Assembly (NCBI GenBank): GCA_020746105.1
Contig: CM036617.1
Coordinates: 179,270,412-179,334,411, forward strand
DNA length: 64,000 nt
DNA from: Trogon surrucura
Lineage: Eukaryota; Chordata; Aves; Trogoniformes; Trogonidae
Reading direction: 5' to 3'
In this document: in pieces, positions 43,894-55,513 of the stretch
Position numbering within the stretch: the stretch's first letter is position 1
How the letters are laid out: each line of letters opens with the position of its first letter
The notes under the pieces: model-generated
What the model was told of the DNA's origin: nothing
Databases searched by the model: none
Seen by the model: the letters and a program-made list of their open reading frames with translations, nothing else
Program-made: the position numbers and the translations under genes

Positions 43894-45915
43894 GTACCGG
43901 GGCGGGGCGGCGGCGGGGCGGGGCGACGGCGGGATGCGGTGCCGGCTAACCGCTCGTGTCCCCGCAGGGTGATGGCGGCCTGCGCCTGCAGCCACCGCGC
44001 CGCGACGGGGGACGGCGCCAAGACGTTCGTGGTGCTGCTGGCCGGCGTGCTGGGCGGCCTGCGGGCCGCGGGCGGAGGCGGCGGCCTGCGGCGGGCGCTG
44101 CGGGCCTTCGAGGCGCAGGTGCTGGAGCGGGCCGCGGCGCGGGGCTTGCGGGGCCGCCTCCTGTCGGCCCTGCCTGGGCGGGGGGCGGAGGCGGGCGCGC
44201 TGGAGGCGCTGGTAGAGGCCTACCTGAGCGGCCGGCTGGGCCCGGGTGAGCGACGGCACCTGGCGCGGCTCTGCTGCGAGTTGTGCCACCGCTGCGACCC
44301 GGCCGCCGCCCCTCGCCTGCAAGTGCTGCGCCTCCTCAGCCGCCGCTTCGCCGAGCTGCACGCCGCCGTGGCCGGCCTCCCCGTGGCCAGCTCCAGGGTC
44401 CTGCCCGGGCTCGTTCTCCACAGGGACTTCACGGCCTACTGCCCGGCGGGTGAGGACCTGCGGGCCGTGCTGGTCACCGAGTCTCTCCGGCCTGCCCTCT
44501 CGGGCCCCGGCGTGGAGTTTGTTGTCGACTCAGAGGGTCGATATGAGGCCTCCCAGCACTGGATCACAAGAAGGACGAGGGCCTTAATGAGCCACTTGCA
44601 GGGCAACAGTGTGAAGCTGTTACTGTCGAGCGTGAAGCAAGAGGAGGAAGTTATCTACTACGCAAAATTGAACGGTATATCTGTGGTAGAGTGCTTATCA
44701 GAAGAAGAAATTGCCCTTATCCAGGAAATCACAGGAGTCTCGCCTTATGCGCCTTTTGGTGATAACACACACGGAGAGATCACTGAAACGGCAGTGGCAA
44801 CATTTTGCCAGCCCTTGCTTCTTGGCTCAAAGAGATGCGTTCACGTTGGCTTTACCAGCATTTGTGCCTTTCAGCCCCACTGCCTAATTCTGTGTGGTCC
44901 AGTCGATGGTGTTAATGAGCAGCATGCTGCTGCTTTAGAGGGGGCATTTACAATGCTGCAGCAGCTATTTAAAACAGTTGATCAGAGGGAGGAATGCAGA
45001 GCAGAAGGTGAAAGCCAGAGTGAAGCCTTAGAAGTTTACAGTTGGCATTCTTCAGCTGCTCAGAAGCAGCTCGTAATAGAAAATATTTCTTGTAATAGTA
45101 GTCAGGTTTCTGAACATGAAGCACATAGAGATGAAACAGAGATACAAATCATAGACCCTGATTTGCAAGGAAGTGAAAATCCAGCATGTGTGCAAACATA
45201 CTTAGGGAAGCCTTCCAATCCCATTTCACACATCAAAGAATTCAGCGTTCCCACTGAAGGAGACAGCTCTTCAAGACACATACAGAAACCGTGTGCAGAA
45301 TGCGAGTATCTGGGTGACGTGCGTGAGAATGATAGAAGCGATTCACGTGCAGCCAGTCTAAAGAACGACAGCGCTGCTGTGTTGGCAGCACATAATGCTA
45401 CCTCAGTCACTGCATGTGAACACCTAGATGCTGGCAAAGATGTAGAGAAGACAAGTGGTGATATAGTTCCATTTAAACACGAGGACAGTTGTGTAAGTAT
45501 TGCACAGAATTATTCCAGTTCCCTCATAGAAGCAGGATCAGTTTTGCCAGTAGGAGGTTACTTTGAAATCCTGTTGCATTATTACATTCGGTACTATGCA
45601 AAGCAGTTGCAGCAGTCAGAGGTAACTGTTGTGTCTAATGTAGTTGCTCATGCTTTGCTAAGTATTCCCAAGTCTTTGTACAGGACAACAGAACAAAACA
45701 ACTTCACCAAATTCTATCTCAAAGTCATAAACGCGCTCCAAAAAAACCAACCACTGCCTGTGAACGAGAGAGGCTTAGAATCAGTGTATTGCAAATACCA
45801 GTTGGTCATTTCAGTTCTTCATTGTGTTACAGAGCTGCTCTCCATAGATTTAATACTTGGCGTTAAGCGGCCACTGCAAAAAAATGAGGATTGTGACTCA
45901 GAAGATGACTTCTGA
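43709..45915 (+). CDS. BBS10: BBS10, chaperonin-like Bardet-Biedl syndrome protein 10 (two exons, 710 aa)
   Basis: Exon 1 (43709-43893) joined to exon 2 (43968-45915) gives 710 residues, against 723 in human. The joined N-terminus MSRRPELGQL...PTGQALPTRDGRRLLEALGLE aligns with human [21 protein letters not shown]. The group II chaperonin nucleotide-binding motif appears as TGDGAKTF (residues 75-82). Further matches are SSRVLPGLVLHRDF, LMSHLQGNSVKLLLSSVKQ, NGISVVECLSEEE, SPYAPF, HCLILCGPVDGVNEQH, LPVGGYFEILLHYYIRYYAK and an acidic C-terminus DSEDDF. Known role: with MKKS (BBS6), BBS12 and CCT it forms the complex that assembles the BBSome at the ciliary base. The region after about residue 450 before LPVGGYFEI is diverged, as is usual. 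The start is chosen because it keeps the alignment and has G at -3. Confidence 0.96.
43894..43967 (+). other. BBS10: BBS10 micro-intron (74 bp)
   Basis: Begins GTACCG and ends TCCCCGCAG. Removing it joins PPTAR to VMAACACSH, matching the human order AR then the CVSSH region and TGDGAKTF. The single-intron structure and its position agree with human BBS10. Confidence 0.9.
43968..45915 (+). CDS. BBS10: BBS10 coding exon 2
   Basis: 1948 bp, uninterrupted, ending in TGA at 45913-45915. It carries over 90 percent of the protein. GC content is extreme up to about 44520 and then drops abruptly to ordinary values in the same exon. Near residues 92-103 the human insert (about 35 residues) is replaced by a short Ala/Gly run, GGLRAAGGGGGLRR. 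Confidence 0.95.
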
Positions 45916-45922
45916 AATCATT

Positions 45923-45928
45923 AATAAA
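45923..45928 (+). terminator. BBS10: BBS10 poly(A) signal AATAAA
   Basis: Starts only 8 bases after the stop codon. A strong T/G-rich element (TTTATGTTTGTGTTC) follows at about 45938-45952, so cleavage is expected near 45940-45950. Confidence 0.85.
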
Positions 45929-46010
45929 GAATGGTCTTTATGTTTGTGTTCTCATGTCGTCTTGTCAAATGGTCGTGTCTCAGAATTCAGGGTTAGAGAC
46001 TAAAAAAAAT

Positions 46011-46195
46011 AGAATCATAGGAAAAAATGGAATCATAGAACATTGGGGTTGGAAGAGACCTCTAGAGATCATCTAGTGCCTAGCAGGATCCCCTAGGGCA
46101 GCCACACAGGATTGCATCCAGGTGGGTTTTGAAAGTCGCCAGAGAAGGAGACTCCACAACCTCTCTGGGCAGCCTGTGCCCATGCTTGATCCAAA
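46011..46195 (-). mobile_element. CR1 3' fragment
   Basis: AGAATCATAG at the low-coordinate end, GGTTGGAAGAGACCTC, then a GAGAAGGAGACTCCACAACC block and CTGGGCAGCCTGTGCC are the reverse complement of the CR1 3' region. It begins about 80 bp beyond the BBS10 poly(A) signal. Confidence 0.88.
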
Positions 46196-46454
46196 AATAG
46201 ATCTTTCAGGCCCAGAGACCTAACGTACTTCTTTCCTCTTGGAAGAAAAGGAAGAAGTCATCTAACCAGATAAGATTTTTGGAAAACTGGGCTGTGAACA
46301 GCAAAAGCTTGAAAGTTTCAAACATGAGAAGCCATAGCTGATTATCGCGACAGAAGATGTGCAGTACTATCTCCATCCACGTACCTTTTAGCCCAGGGTG
46401 AACTTTGCCTTTTTTGGCAATGTATTTATGAAAGTTGGATGTGATCAGCTTTGC

Positions 46455-46512
46455 TGGCACATTAAAAGCCGCCGATATGGCACCAGCCATTGAACTTTTA
46501 AGTTACCAGCAA

Positions 46513-46543
<31 letters not shown>

Positions 46544-46569
46544 AGCTTTCATAATCATCTGGATTAAAC
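46455..46569. repeat. Unidentified dispersed repeat, copy 1
   Basis: Aligns with 63861-63957 in the same orientation, including the shared strings TTGAACTTTTAAGTTACCAG (one change) and TTTCATAATCATCTGGATTA. It is interrupted by a 27-base T run (46517-46543) that is short in copy 2. Family not recognised. Confidence 0.75.
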
Positions 46570-49500
46570 GTTATTTTAAATAAAACATTTTCTATATATA
46601 TTATGGTTTTGACTCTAATGGGAAAAATATGACTGTTGTCAGCCTGCTCAATGGTGGGGCAGGCAGTGGGAGGCCACTGTGGTGTAGTCCAGGAAAGAAT
46701 TTTCTTCTCTAGTAGGAGATGCAGCATTTCAATCCTGCATTGAGCTTACTTTGGTCAAACTAGCACAGTCGAAAATAATTTCCTACTGTCACTGGCTGTC
46801 ATTTGCTCTGGCAAATTTGCTTTTGTAACACTACATAGTGCAACCATTAATTTTAACTGTTCTGGGCTGAGCTGTGGTGCTACAGTAAAAAGCTGCATAA
46901 TCATGGGAAAAGTTTGCCCAGGCAATAATGCAATTTTGTGTGGAAAAACCTGAGACAATTTTTCAGTTCAGACTTTGACCATTCAGGATTTTATTCTGGG
47001 GTTTTTGGTTTAGTGACCCTTTTATTTCTTCTTTTTTCCCCCCCAGTATTTTCACCCTAGTAAGATTTGCCTTAAGCTCAATATCACCTAGATGTCAATA
47101 TACCTCCCTTTCTGCTGTGCCTTAAAAAGTACAGGTTTGATGGGGGAGGTTTGTGAACAATTGAACAGCTGCAGCTGATAACAGTATCACATTGGTTCTC
47201 TGCCTGCCATTGCCAGTATTGCATAATACTTAGAATAACTAGATTTTTTTTTTTTTAATCTGCCACTAAATATTGTGGGGATATGAAAAATCATAGGCAC
47301 AAGTCATTCTCATCTGCTATACCTGAGATGATTACAATCAGATTTATTTATTGCTTTCACTTTTTCATTTTCTTCAGAAGACTTATCTACTGAAGTTCTT
47401 TAAGGTGTTTTGGCAGCAATACTTTGTTTGACTACAACTTTCTGTTCGAAGTTTATATATTCTTGATAACACAAAATATTTTAACTTTTTTTCCTGTCTA
47501 ATGCACTCTTACAAACATCTGCATAGGAAAACAGTGAAACCCAGCATAAATATCTTTAATAAGGGACTAAGGACAGTATTTTTTTTTTTTTAGAATAATT
47601 TTTGGTGGGTACAGAGCTGTGGGAGAATTAAACACAGAGGAGAGGACACAAAATCACATCCTTGCTGCTACCACGTGCTTTCGGTAGCTGCTTAATGTGA
47701 CCAGTCTAAGCAAAGAGATGTCTCCGTGGTGGAAGTGCTGGTGCCAGGGAGCTGCCGCCAGCCCTGGTCGTTCAGCGGGTGCCTGGGATCTCTATTTTGA
47801 CATCGTAACGAGCTGCCGAGATGGTTTTGCTCTTGTACGAGTTTCCACGTGCTCTGGTCAAGCTGCTGCCCAGTTTACTGGCCAGAAGATTAACGATTTG
47901 CTTTGCAGCAACTGTGGTGCTGAGCATGTGAAGCCTGGCAGCGGCGGGGATTGTCTGCAGAAACTGCTTTTGTACCCTGAATACAGGTAAAATAAAGAGA
48001 ATACTGTATGATTTCACATTATTTTGTACCATTTTCACATCAGCACACTTTCAGATTTACTGCAGTTTCTTGAAAAAGGTTAAACCGAAACTATTTTGTT
48101 AAATGAATGCCCTTCTGGCTGCTTGACTTAAATTGTGTCATTTTTGCCAAGAAGAAGAAAGTCCAAAAATTTTATGATACACATATTTTATAACCTTAGT
48201 GTGTGCACAAGCATTGTGCTCCCTGTGGTTTTGGCTGAGTAAACATACTCTGCCCAGCTGCCCCAGGTAACCCCTTTGTCCCTGCCACTATGTCAAGAGA
48301 TCACTCTTAGAATTGTTGTGATAACCCAGAGACACAAAGGAGAATTTAAAAATGACAGTTGCATAAAATTTTTCTGGCCCACTTCTGGTGAAACCTCTTG
48401 AGACTGAAGGTTCACTAAGTCAGGGACTATATTTCTTTGACTTCTCTGTCATTTTGTACTTTGTGAATGATGAGTTTTCCCTTCTGAACTGCTCATTTCC
48501 TGCTTTGTGCAGAGAAGTGAGGACACGCACACCTTCCTCTTGCAGAGCGATGTCCCCTCTTTGTCCCGAACTGTCAGGGTGGCTGCTTGCTCAGGACACG
48601 GCTGTTTGTTTTCCAGCCCTGGAGTCTAAGCGCATTATGAGATGTGTACCAGCTCAAGGGAGAAAAAAAAAGCATTAACTTAGTCTTTGGGGTGAAGAGC
48701 AGATTTACTTCAAGATTCAGCTCTTTCTTATCTTTAGGACTCTTTCCCAGTAATTAGCCAGGAAGTGTAATCATGACCTCATCTTCGAAAATATTTTAGG
48801 TTCACCACTGTCCTACCCTCTCTTAGAAAATACAGCTGGTGATAAATTTCCCATTTCTCTTAGTAAGACTGTTTGTAGCCCTGCGAGATGGCACAGTCAC
48901 ATTCGGGGCTGTGGCTCAGCCACTGGCAGTGCCACTTCTCTTCTGCTGACATTTCTGACCCTCTGCAGCAGCTGCCCCCGACTGCAGAGGCTGCCCTTGC
49001 CCGCTCACCCCACTCCAGCTGTTTCTGCTCGCTGGTACCCAAACCTTAGCTATGCAGTCATTCATGACATCTTGCATCTATCCCAAATTTCAAAGCTATC
49101 TGTAACTGCAGCTTGCCCTTTCACAGGGTGGCAAGGGTGATCTCTTGGCATAGTGGCAGGGCCACAGGGGTGACCTAGGGCAGCTGGGGAGAGTATGTTT
49201 TGCTCAGTCAAAACCGCAGGGAGCAGGATGTTTGTGCATTCACTGAGGTTGTAAAAGCCTATGGGTTTCTCTTTTGCACTGTTTTCCCAGAGATCATTTC
49301 TATTTTGTGCTATTGGTCTATTATTTTTGTGTTTCTAAATATGGATCGGCCGCCACGTAAAGTGAAAGTTGGGTACATGTGGACATGTATGTGGACTTGG
49401 GTCCAAACAAGAAATATGATGTAAAGTACAGGGATGCTAACGTTAATAGCGTAAAATTAAAAGAATGTTTGACTCTCCTTTCTGCTGTCCTGAGCAAACC

Positions 49501-52500
49501 TATATTCTAGCCCGCATGAAATTGATCAGAATATTTTGAAGGCGCTCGCCCCAGCCACAAGGAGTGTGCGTGTATTTTAAGCAAGGTAATCCCACTTGTC
49601 AGGTATCAGATTCACATATATGGGCAGTTTCTTTTTTTTAAAATTAAAAAAAAAAACACAACAGGTTTTAAGATGCATGTATAGGAATGTACAGCAAGAC
49701 CATATTGAAACTGTATCCTGCACACAGCTATTGAAAATGGGAATAATTATTTACGTGACCAGTTTGATTTGTTGATTTGAGTCACGACAGGCTCCCACAA
49801 GTGCTGGGACCACACTGAGACCGTCCCCCAGCGCTCTCCTCCTGCTGCCCAGCTCCTTCTCTCCAATCTCCAGTGACACCAGCTCCCTGTTTATCAAACG
49901 GGTATTGCTTAACTTCTCTAGTGGAAGTTACACAACCTAAATATGGCCTTATATTTTCATCTGTGCTTAGATGATCACTGACCTTTAGCCCTTGTATCCA
50001 CTGTACGGAGAAGCACCGCTCATAGGAGCCAGTCGTGACAAAGGATGTTGTTTTGTTGTGTCAGGAATCACACACTGCTGAGTCCCATTTGCAAGAGGGA
50101 GCAGGGGAATGCAGTATTTTGTTCAGGTGCATAACTGTATAGTGGCACAATTCTGGTAATTTTGCATTGTTTCTGTTGTTATCTTCATAGCAGTCATCTC
50201 GCAGAGTCCACAGGTGGCTGGTTAATCATACCACGTGAGAAGATTAAGGAAGATTAAATTCTTCGCTTGCATATATCTCCCAGACTTCACTAGAATTGCA
50301 TTCATCTGAGCCTGTGCTTAATTTGCTTTTTGTTATGTAACAGATCTGCTATTAGTGGTACCGACTTCCATTTTTGTTTACTAAATCCATTTCTGTGGTT
50401 GTTTAGGTTACTCTGTCCCCTTGTGTATCTTTTGACAACGTTCTCTTAAATCTCAAGAGAGAAACTATTTCAATGTTTGGTTGCAAAAATCACTTTAGTT
50501 TAATTATCTTGAAATCTAAGAAACTTCTTTTTTGTCACCAGTAAACCCAACGATTAAATGCTTACTTTATTTACTGTGTTGTTTAATGCATTATTACTGT
50601 TAAGACTGAACAAATCAAGAGATTGATGTCTGAATTTATAAACAGTAGCTTTGGAAATGCATTGAATGTAATTAGCACAATTGTAATTTGCAGTGGCATT
50701 TTGCATGAGGTGTCATTTGTATCACGTTAATGAGACTAGAAATAGATGTTTGTATCTAAGATTATACATATTACTTTCCTCTGAGAATATTAAACTAATA
50801 ACTACTTCCAGGAATAAGAATTTTAATTTTAGCATTTCAAAACTAAAAATAGTTATAGCAAAAATGTAATCGATTTAATATGTAGTTGCTCTTTCTTATT
50901 ATAGGATTCAATTCAAGACAAGACTTCAGAAGCGATGCTTATTCCTGTGATAGATGCAGCAGGGCACTCCTTTTTCGAAAGAGTCCTGGCAAAAAGAATA
51001 CAAAGCAGTTTTCCATAAGAGAACCATTCCTGCTGGTTCAGCCGACAGTTTATTTCTCATGAAATCCACAGCAGATAAAAGAACTGTTACACTGAGGCTT
51101 TGGTTCAGTGCGGGATTAAGGACACATCAGTAATATTGCTTCCTTTGTGGCTGTGTCCTGAGCCACCTACAGCAGAACTCACTATAAAAGGTAATATTTC
51201 CATTTAAAGTATTTTTTAAAAAGGTATTGTTTTATGGAACAGAATCTCTAGCCTGTTTGTATTTTGAGATTCACAGTAAAACAATCCAGCATGGCGATCT
51301 TTCCTTTGATAATAATCATGACCTACTTTCAGTGGATGTCTTTATTTTCCAGGCTAAGCATCTGATTAAATATTGCTTTAAAATATGAATGCAGAGTGTG
51401 AACACATGGCAGGGATTTCTCTGTGTACGTGGGAGAAAGGCAGCTCCAGATGAGAGTTACGTCCATTGAGATTTTAACGTTAGACTCGATACGTGTCTAG
51501 TGTCATGTATGAAGATTATATTTAGGCTTTTGGAACAACAAAAGTCATCGTAGAAACTTCTGGATTGTATTCATAGGACAAATAAAACTGCATGGGATCT
51601 GTGTCCTAAAACCAGAAATACTCTGAGGCTCCTGGTTACCGATGCAATACTGAAAAAAGTACAAATAGTTACATAGTGATGGAAAAAAAATTAAAAATTA
51701 GTCTGTTATCAGTATTGACTGTATTGGAGGTATTTACTGGCATGAAGGTTTTTTGTGTATGTGAAACCTTTGTTCATACCTTACACATCTAAAAAGTTTA
51801 GAACTGCAGTACTGTAAAGACAATTTTACTAAGAAGATGAATGATGAATACAGCATAGAGAAGGGCTGCCGCGTAGAAGGAAGAATACAGAGTCTCGGAT
51901 ACAGGAATGGGGAGAAGCAACCCAGCCTCCACACATCCCTCCCTGGAGGTGCAGTAGCCAAGGGAAGACACGAAGTTCTGCTCTCCCCTTGGAAAAGTGG
52001 AAAAAGATGGTTGCCCAAAGGAAAAAAATAAATCCACGAAAGTGATTTTCTCCTGTGCCTGTCTAGGAGGGCGGCAGCTACCTTGGGAAGTGTTAGGAGG
52101 GGTGGAGACAGCTCGTCTGTGCACCCCAAGGCCCTCCGGGCTGTCAGCTGGTGACAGCCCGAGAAAACGATTCGCATTTCTGTTCCCGAATGCGGAGCGT
52201 AGGGGGTGGGTGCAGAATGGGCATGAATTACAGTTTATTTAAATAGCACATCTTGCCCGAGCTGGCCTGAGCCTCTGGAATGTGCTTTGATCCTTGGGTA
52301 CTTCCAAGATACAGGCTGGAGTCATCGATAACGCTGCCTTTTGCTCCCCTGCCTCAGTGCCGAGGGGCTCCGGGCTTGAGCTGCTTGGTGACTTGTGCCT
52401 GGGGAATACGGCACAAGTTTGTGTCACAGGTCGCGTGATGAAGAGTGGAGGATTGTAAAGGGCAGCTGCTGGGTTTACTGCTTTGAAAATAATTGGGCAA

Positions 52501-54863
52501 ACTCTTATTGAAGTTATAAATCGTCATCTGACAAATTCGCCGTCTGCTAGGCCTTAGATAATTAATCTGAATTTACTTGTGTCAAAGTGTAGAAAGCCTG
52601 TCTAGGACCTCTCAGCTTATTTTTCATAGTGAAATATAACAGGAGTTCAGTGCTTTTAGCCTTATTGAATTGTAGGGGAAAATTAATTTCCTTGTATAGT
52701 TCTGACTTCTCATAAGACTGAGAAGTTTCAAGAGAAATGTTTGTTCTAAAAATGATAGATTTCCAGCATCTGAAATACCAATCCCTTATTGATAGTGTCT
52801 TGTTTGTTTAATAGCTAGCACTACTGCTGCATACTCAGGCCCAAAGCTCTAATCCAAACATCTCCAAGGGATTGTAAACAGAAGATACCAAATTTACAGG
52901 GTACCAAACTAGTAAAATTAATTGCCTCTTACTTTAGAGCAGATGATCAATACCAGTGTTTTTCTAATGAATAGTTCTATTTTTTTTCCTGCTGAAAGAA
53001 AAAATGGTTGAAATAAAATGCATGAAAAAGATCATAGATCATTCTCTTGCTATTGTGTTTAACATATTTGACTTTTAGCCATTCATTCTGTGGTGTCTAG
53101 AGGGTTTTTAAAGTGTAATTAATATCTGATTTTAAAAACTTTTTATTGATTCACTAACTGCCTGATTTTGGCTGTAACATTGTAACTGCAGTGATCAAAT
53201 TACAATAAAAACATGACAAACATCTCTGGGTATCTTGGAAATATGTTGCCATTGGGGAAAACCAGCGAATTTTGTCTTCTAGAGTTTTCCAGCAACATAT
53301 GCTTGAGGTTAGGATCCGCTCCCAAACTTGCAGCATCTGTAAACTGGCTTTAATACCTCATAAATTGTACAGCTCTTTAACAATTTCACCTTTACGTTTT
53401 GGCATGGCTGAGGTTCGTAACAAAGTCTGAATCTACATCAAAACGCAGAGAAATAAATTTCTCATCATTATTCCCTCTGGATTCCTGTTGTCAGAATGAG
53501 TGGGTGTTCGCATCAGAAGGCAGAAGAAATGTTGCTGCCTTGAAACGCCGCCTCTATGGCTCCTAATGTGATTGCACTTGTCATCGTGAGCTTTCTAAAT
53601 GCTCCAGTATTTGAGCTCGGAATAAATTTGTTCCACACGTAAAAACACCCACATCTGTAGGAAGGAATGTGTGTGTGCGTACCTTTCTTTAGTTTCCATA
53701 ATGTGACGTGTGTTTTCCCTCACTAATTTTCCTGTTTTGATGTGCCATGGGGACACTGGCCATTATTTGTCCACAGTTTTTTCTCAAGGTTGAGGGTTGT
53801 CACATTTTGTTAAAATCTTAGAGCCACAATTTCTCTTGACTTACTACGTATCTGTTTACATATATTTTAATCACTCTATTAAAATATTATTTTAATAAGA
53901 GAGTCATCAAATGATTTAATAGAGAATAGCAGATATGAATATTCATTTCAAAGAAGGCAAATGCTGACAACCTTTCAAGTTTTTCACAGGAACAAACAGC
54001 ACAGGTTAATATCTTGGAGTTGGCAATAACTGGATTCTCATAAAATGGTTTTCGTTTGCCAGAAATTTCCAGGATGCCTTTATAGCTGGACAGTATCACC
54101 ATATAATTAGTTTGGTCCTATTGGTATAATTAGTCAGTACAATGATAATACAGCAACCTACATTTCTCATAAAAATAACTAAACAACAGTTGGTCCTCTG
54201 CAGAAATAGCTGCTAAATATGGTGGGGTAAAGACATCAGCTAGAGGAGGAGGCAGAGGTTAAGACCCCAGGGTTTTATCATCGCTGGCACCGATTTACTG
54301 CAAAGCCTGGAGTAAGTCCCTTAATGCCCATGTGATTAATTTTTCATCACAAAATAGTAGTGGGCTTCATATTCATAAAGGTTTCAGGCCATGCTTTAAA
54401 TCTCTGGGAATCTGAAGATGGATGCAGACACAATCGTGTGCTAAAAAAAATATAAATGCGATGTGTTGGACAACCTTTCAGTCTCTCTTTATAAAGTGTA
54501 GAAAACTGTTTCTACCAGGATTGTAGATACTGTATATTTTATTTTTTTGCCCAAGACTTCCGTAGGAAAACTGAGATGTTAATGAGGAAGCAGGCACCAT
54601 TTCCTCTGTTCCTTTCCCTTCTAATGCAAGAAAAATGCCCTCACATATTAAGGATTTCTGCATGCCGTACGGTGAAATGTTTCAAATGCAATGGTTTTAA
54701 TGAGCCCATCTCTTTCCCTTGATGCAGCCTCATTTTTTGTTCTTGTATTTCCCTGAGCCACTGTGCGTGACATGAACTCCAAGCAGCTGTGAACAAGTGA
54801 TAGTCGGAACATCTGCCATAGCCTAGCCAGGACAGGCAGCTGTGGCTTCCAAAAAGTGCAAAG
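46570..54863. other. Intergenic DNA, no gene recognised
   Basis: AT-rich with poly-T/A tracts. Slightly GC-richer patches at 47690-47990, 48880-49030 and 51840-52420 contain short open frames without recognisable homology. A splice-donor-like CAGGTAAAA at 47985-47993, an acceptor-like pyrimidine tract ending at 50905 and AATAAA at 51581 could belong to a non-coding transcript, but this is unsupported. Confidence 0.4.
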
Positions 54864-55110
54864 AGAATCACAGAATCGTTGAGGCTGGAAAAGAGCTCTG
54901 AGATCATCAAGTCCAGCCTATGACCCAACACCACCACATCGACCAGACCACGGCACTAAGTGCCACATCCAGCCTCTCCTTAAACACCTCCAGAGATGGT
55001 GACTCCACCACTTCCCTGGGCAGTGCATCCCAATGCCTGAGCACCCTCTCCGTGAGGAAGTGCTTCCTGAGATCCAACCTAAACCTCAGCTCCCCCAGCT
55101 GAGCCAGAGC
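54864..55110 (-). mobile_element. CR1 3' fragment
   Basis: Minus-strand translation shows [20 protein letters not shown], then [20 protein letters not shown], then CR1 3' UTR. The tail resembles that of the fragment at 19842-19925. Confidence 0.9.
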
Positions 55111-55404
55111 TGCCTTGCCCCCAGAGCTGGCTGGAGGAGGGGTAAGCTTTATTTTTCTCCACAGCAGCACTGTAGACACCCGCCCCTATGATTATTTACG
55201 TACCGTGCGGTGCGGCCATCGCCAGGCCAGGCCTGCTCACTGTGGCTTGGTCTGCGTTTGGCCTGAAGTCCCTTGTGAAGGTTGAGGTGGTCCAGGTGAT
55301 GGCACAACACTCCAACTTGGCTGCAGCGTGAGCCTCACTGGAGCTCATCACCGCCCGCAGGAATGCTGTAAGGAGCAGGTTTGGTGTCTCGTTGCTTTTT
55401 ATCT

Positions 55405-55513
55405 AAACGCGTTCCTGTGCGATCTACTGTAGGTGATCCTGCTCTGGCAGGGGGGTTGGCCTAAATGATCTTTGAGGTCCCTTCCAACCTCTAACACTCT
55501 GTGATTCTGTAAA
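55405..55513 (+). mobile_element. CR1 3' terminus
   Basis: CGCGTTCCTGTGCGATCTAC, GGTGATCCTGCTCTGGCAGG, then ATGATCTTTGAGGTCCC and a CTCTGTGATTCTGT end. It is very close in sequence to the end of the nested copy at 23694-24114. Confidence 0.9.

Larger units (their letters stand above)
43400..44530. promoter_or_regulatory. BBS10: CpG island covering BBS10 promoter, exon 1 and start of exon 2
   Basis: Extremely GC- and CpG-rich sequence with sharp edges against AT-rich flanks. There is no TATA box near the start. NRF1-type palindromes GCGCATGCGC (43598-43607) and GCGCCTGCGC (43641-43650) and several GC boxes lie 60-110 bp upstream of the ATG, typical of a housekeeping promoter with dispersed starts. 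Confidence 0.85.

Noticed and set aside
43545-44421. Long minus-strand open frames (158 and 277 codons) opposite BBS10
   Set aside because: Shadows caused by extreme GC content over a real coding exon; Arg/Pro/Ala-rich with no domain.
43462-45915. An 817-codon single-exon reading of BBS10
   Set aside because: Its first about 170 codons are GC-rich out-of-frame translation. Splicing the 74-bp intron restores the chaperonin-like N-terminus from the ATG at 43709.
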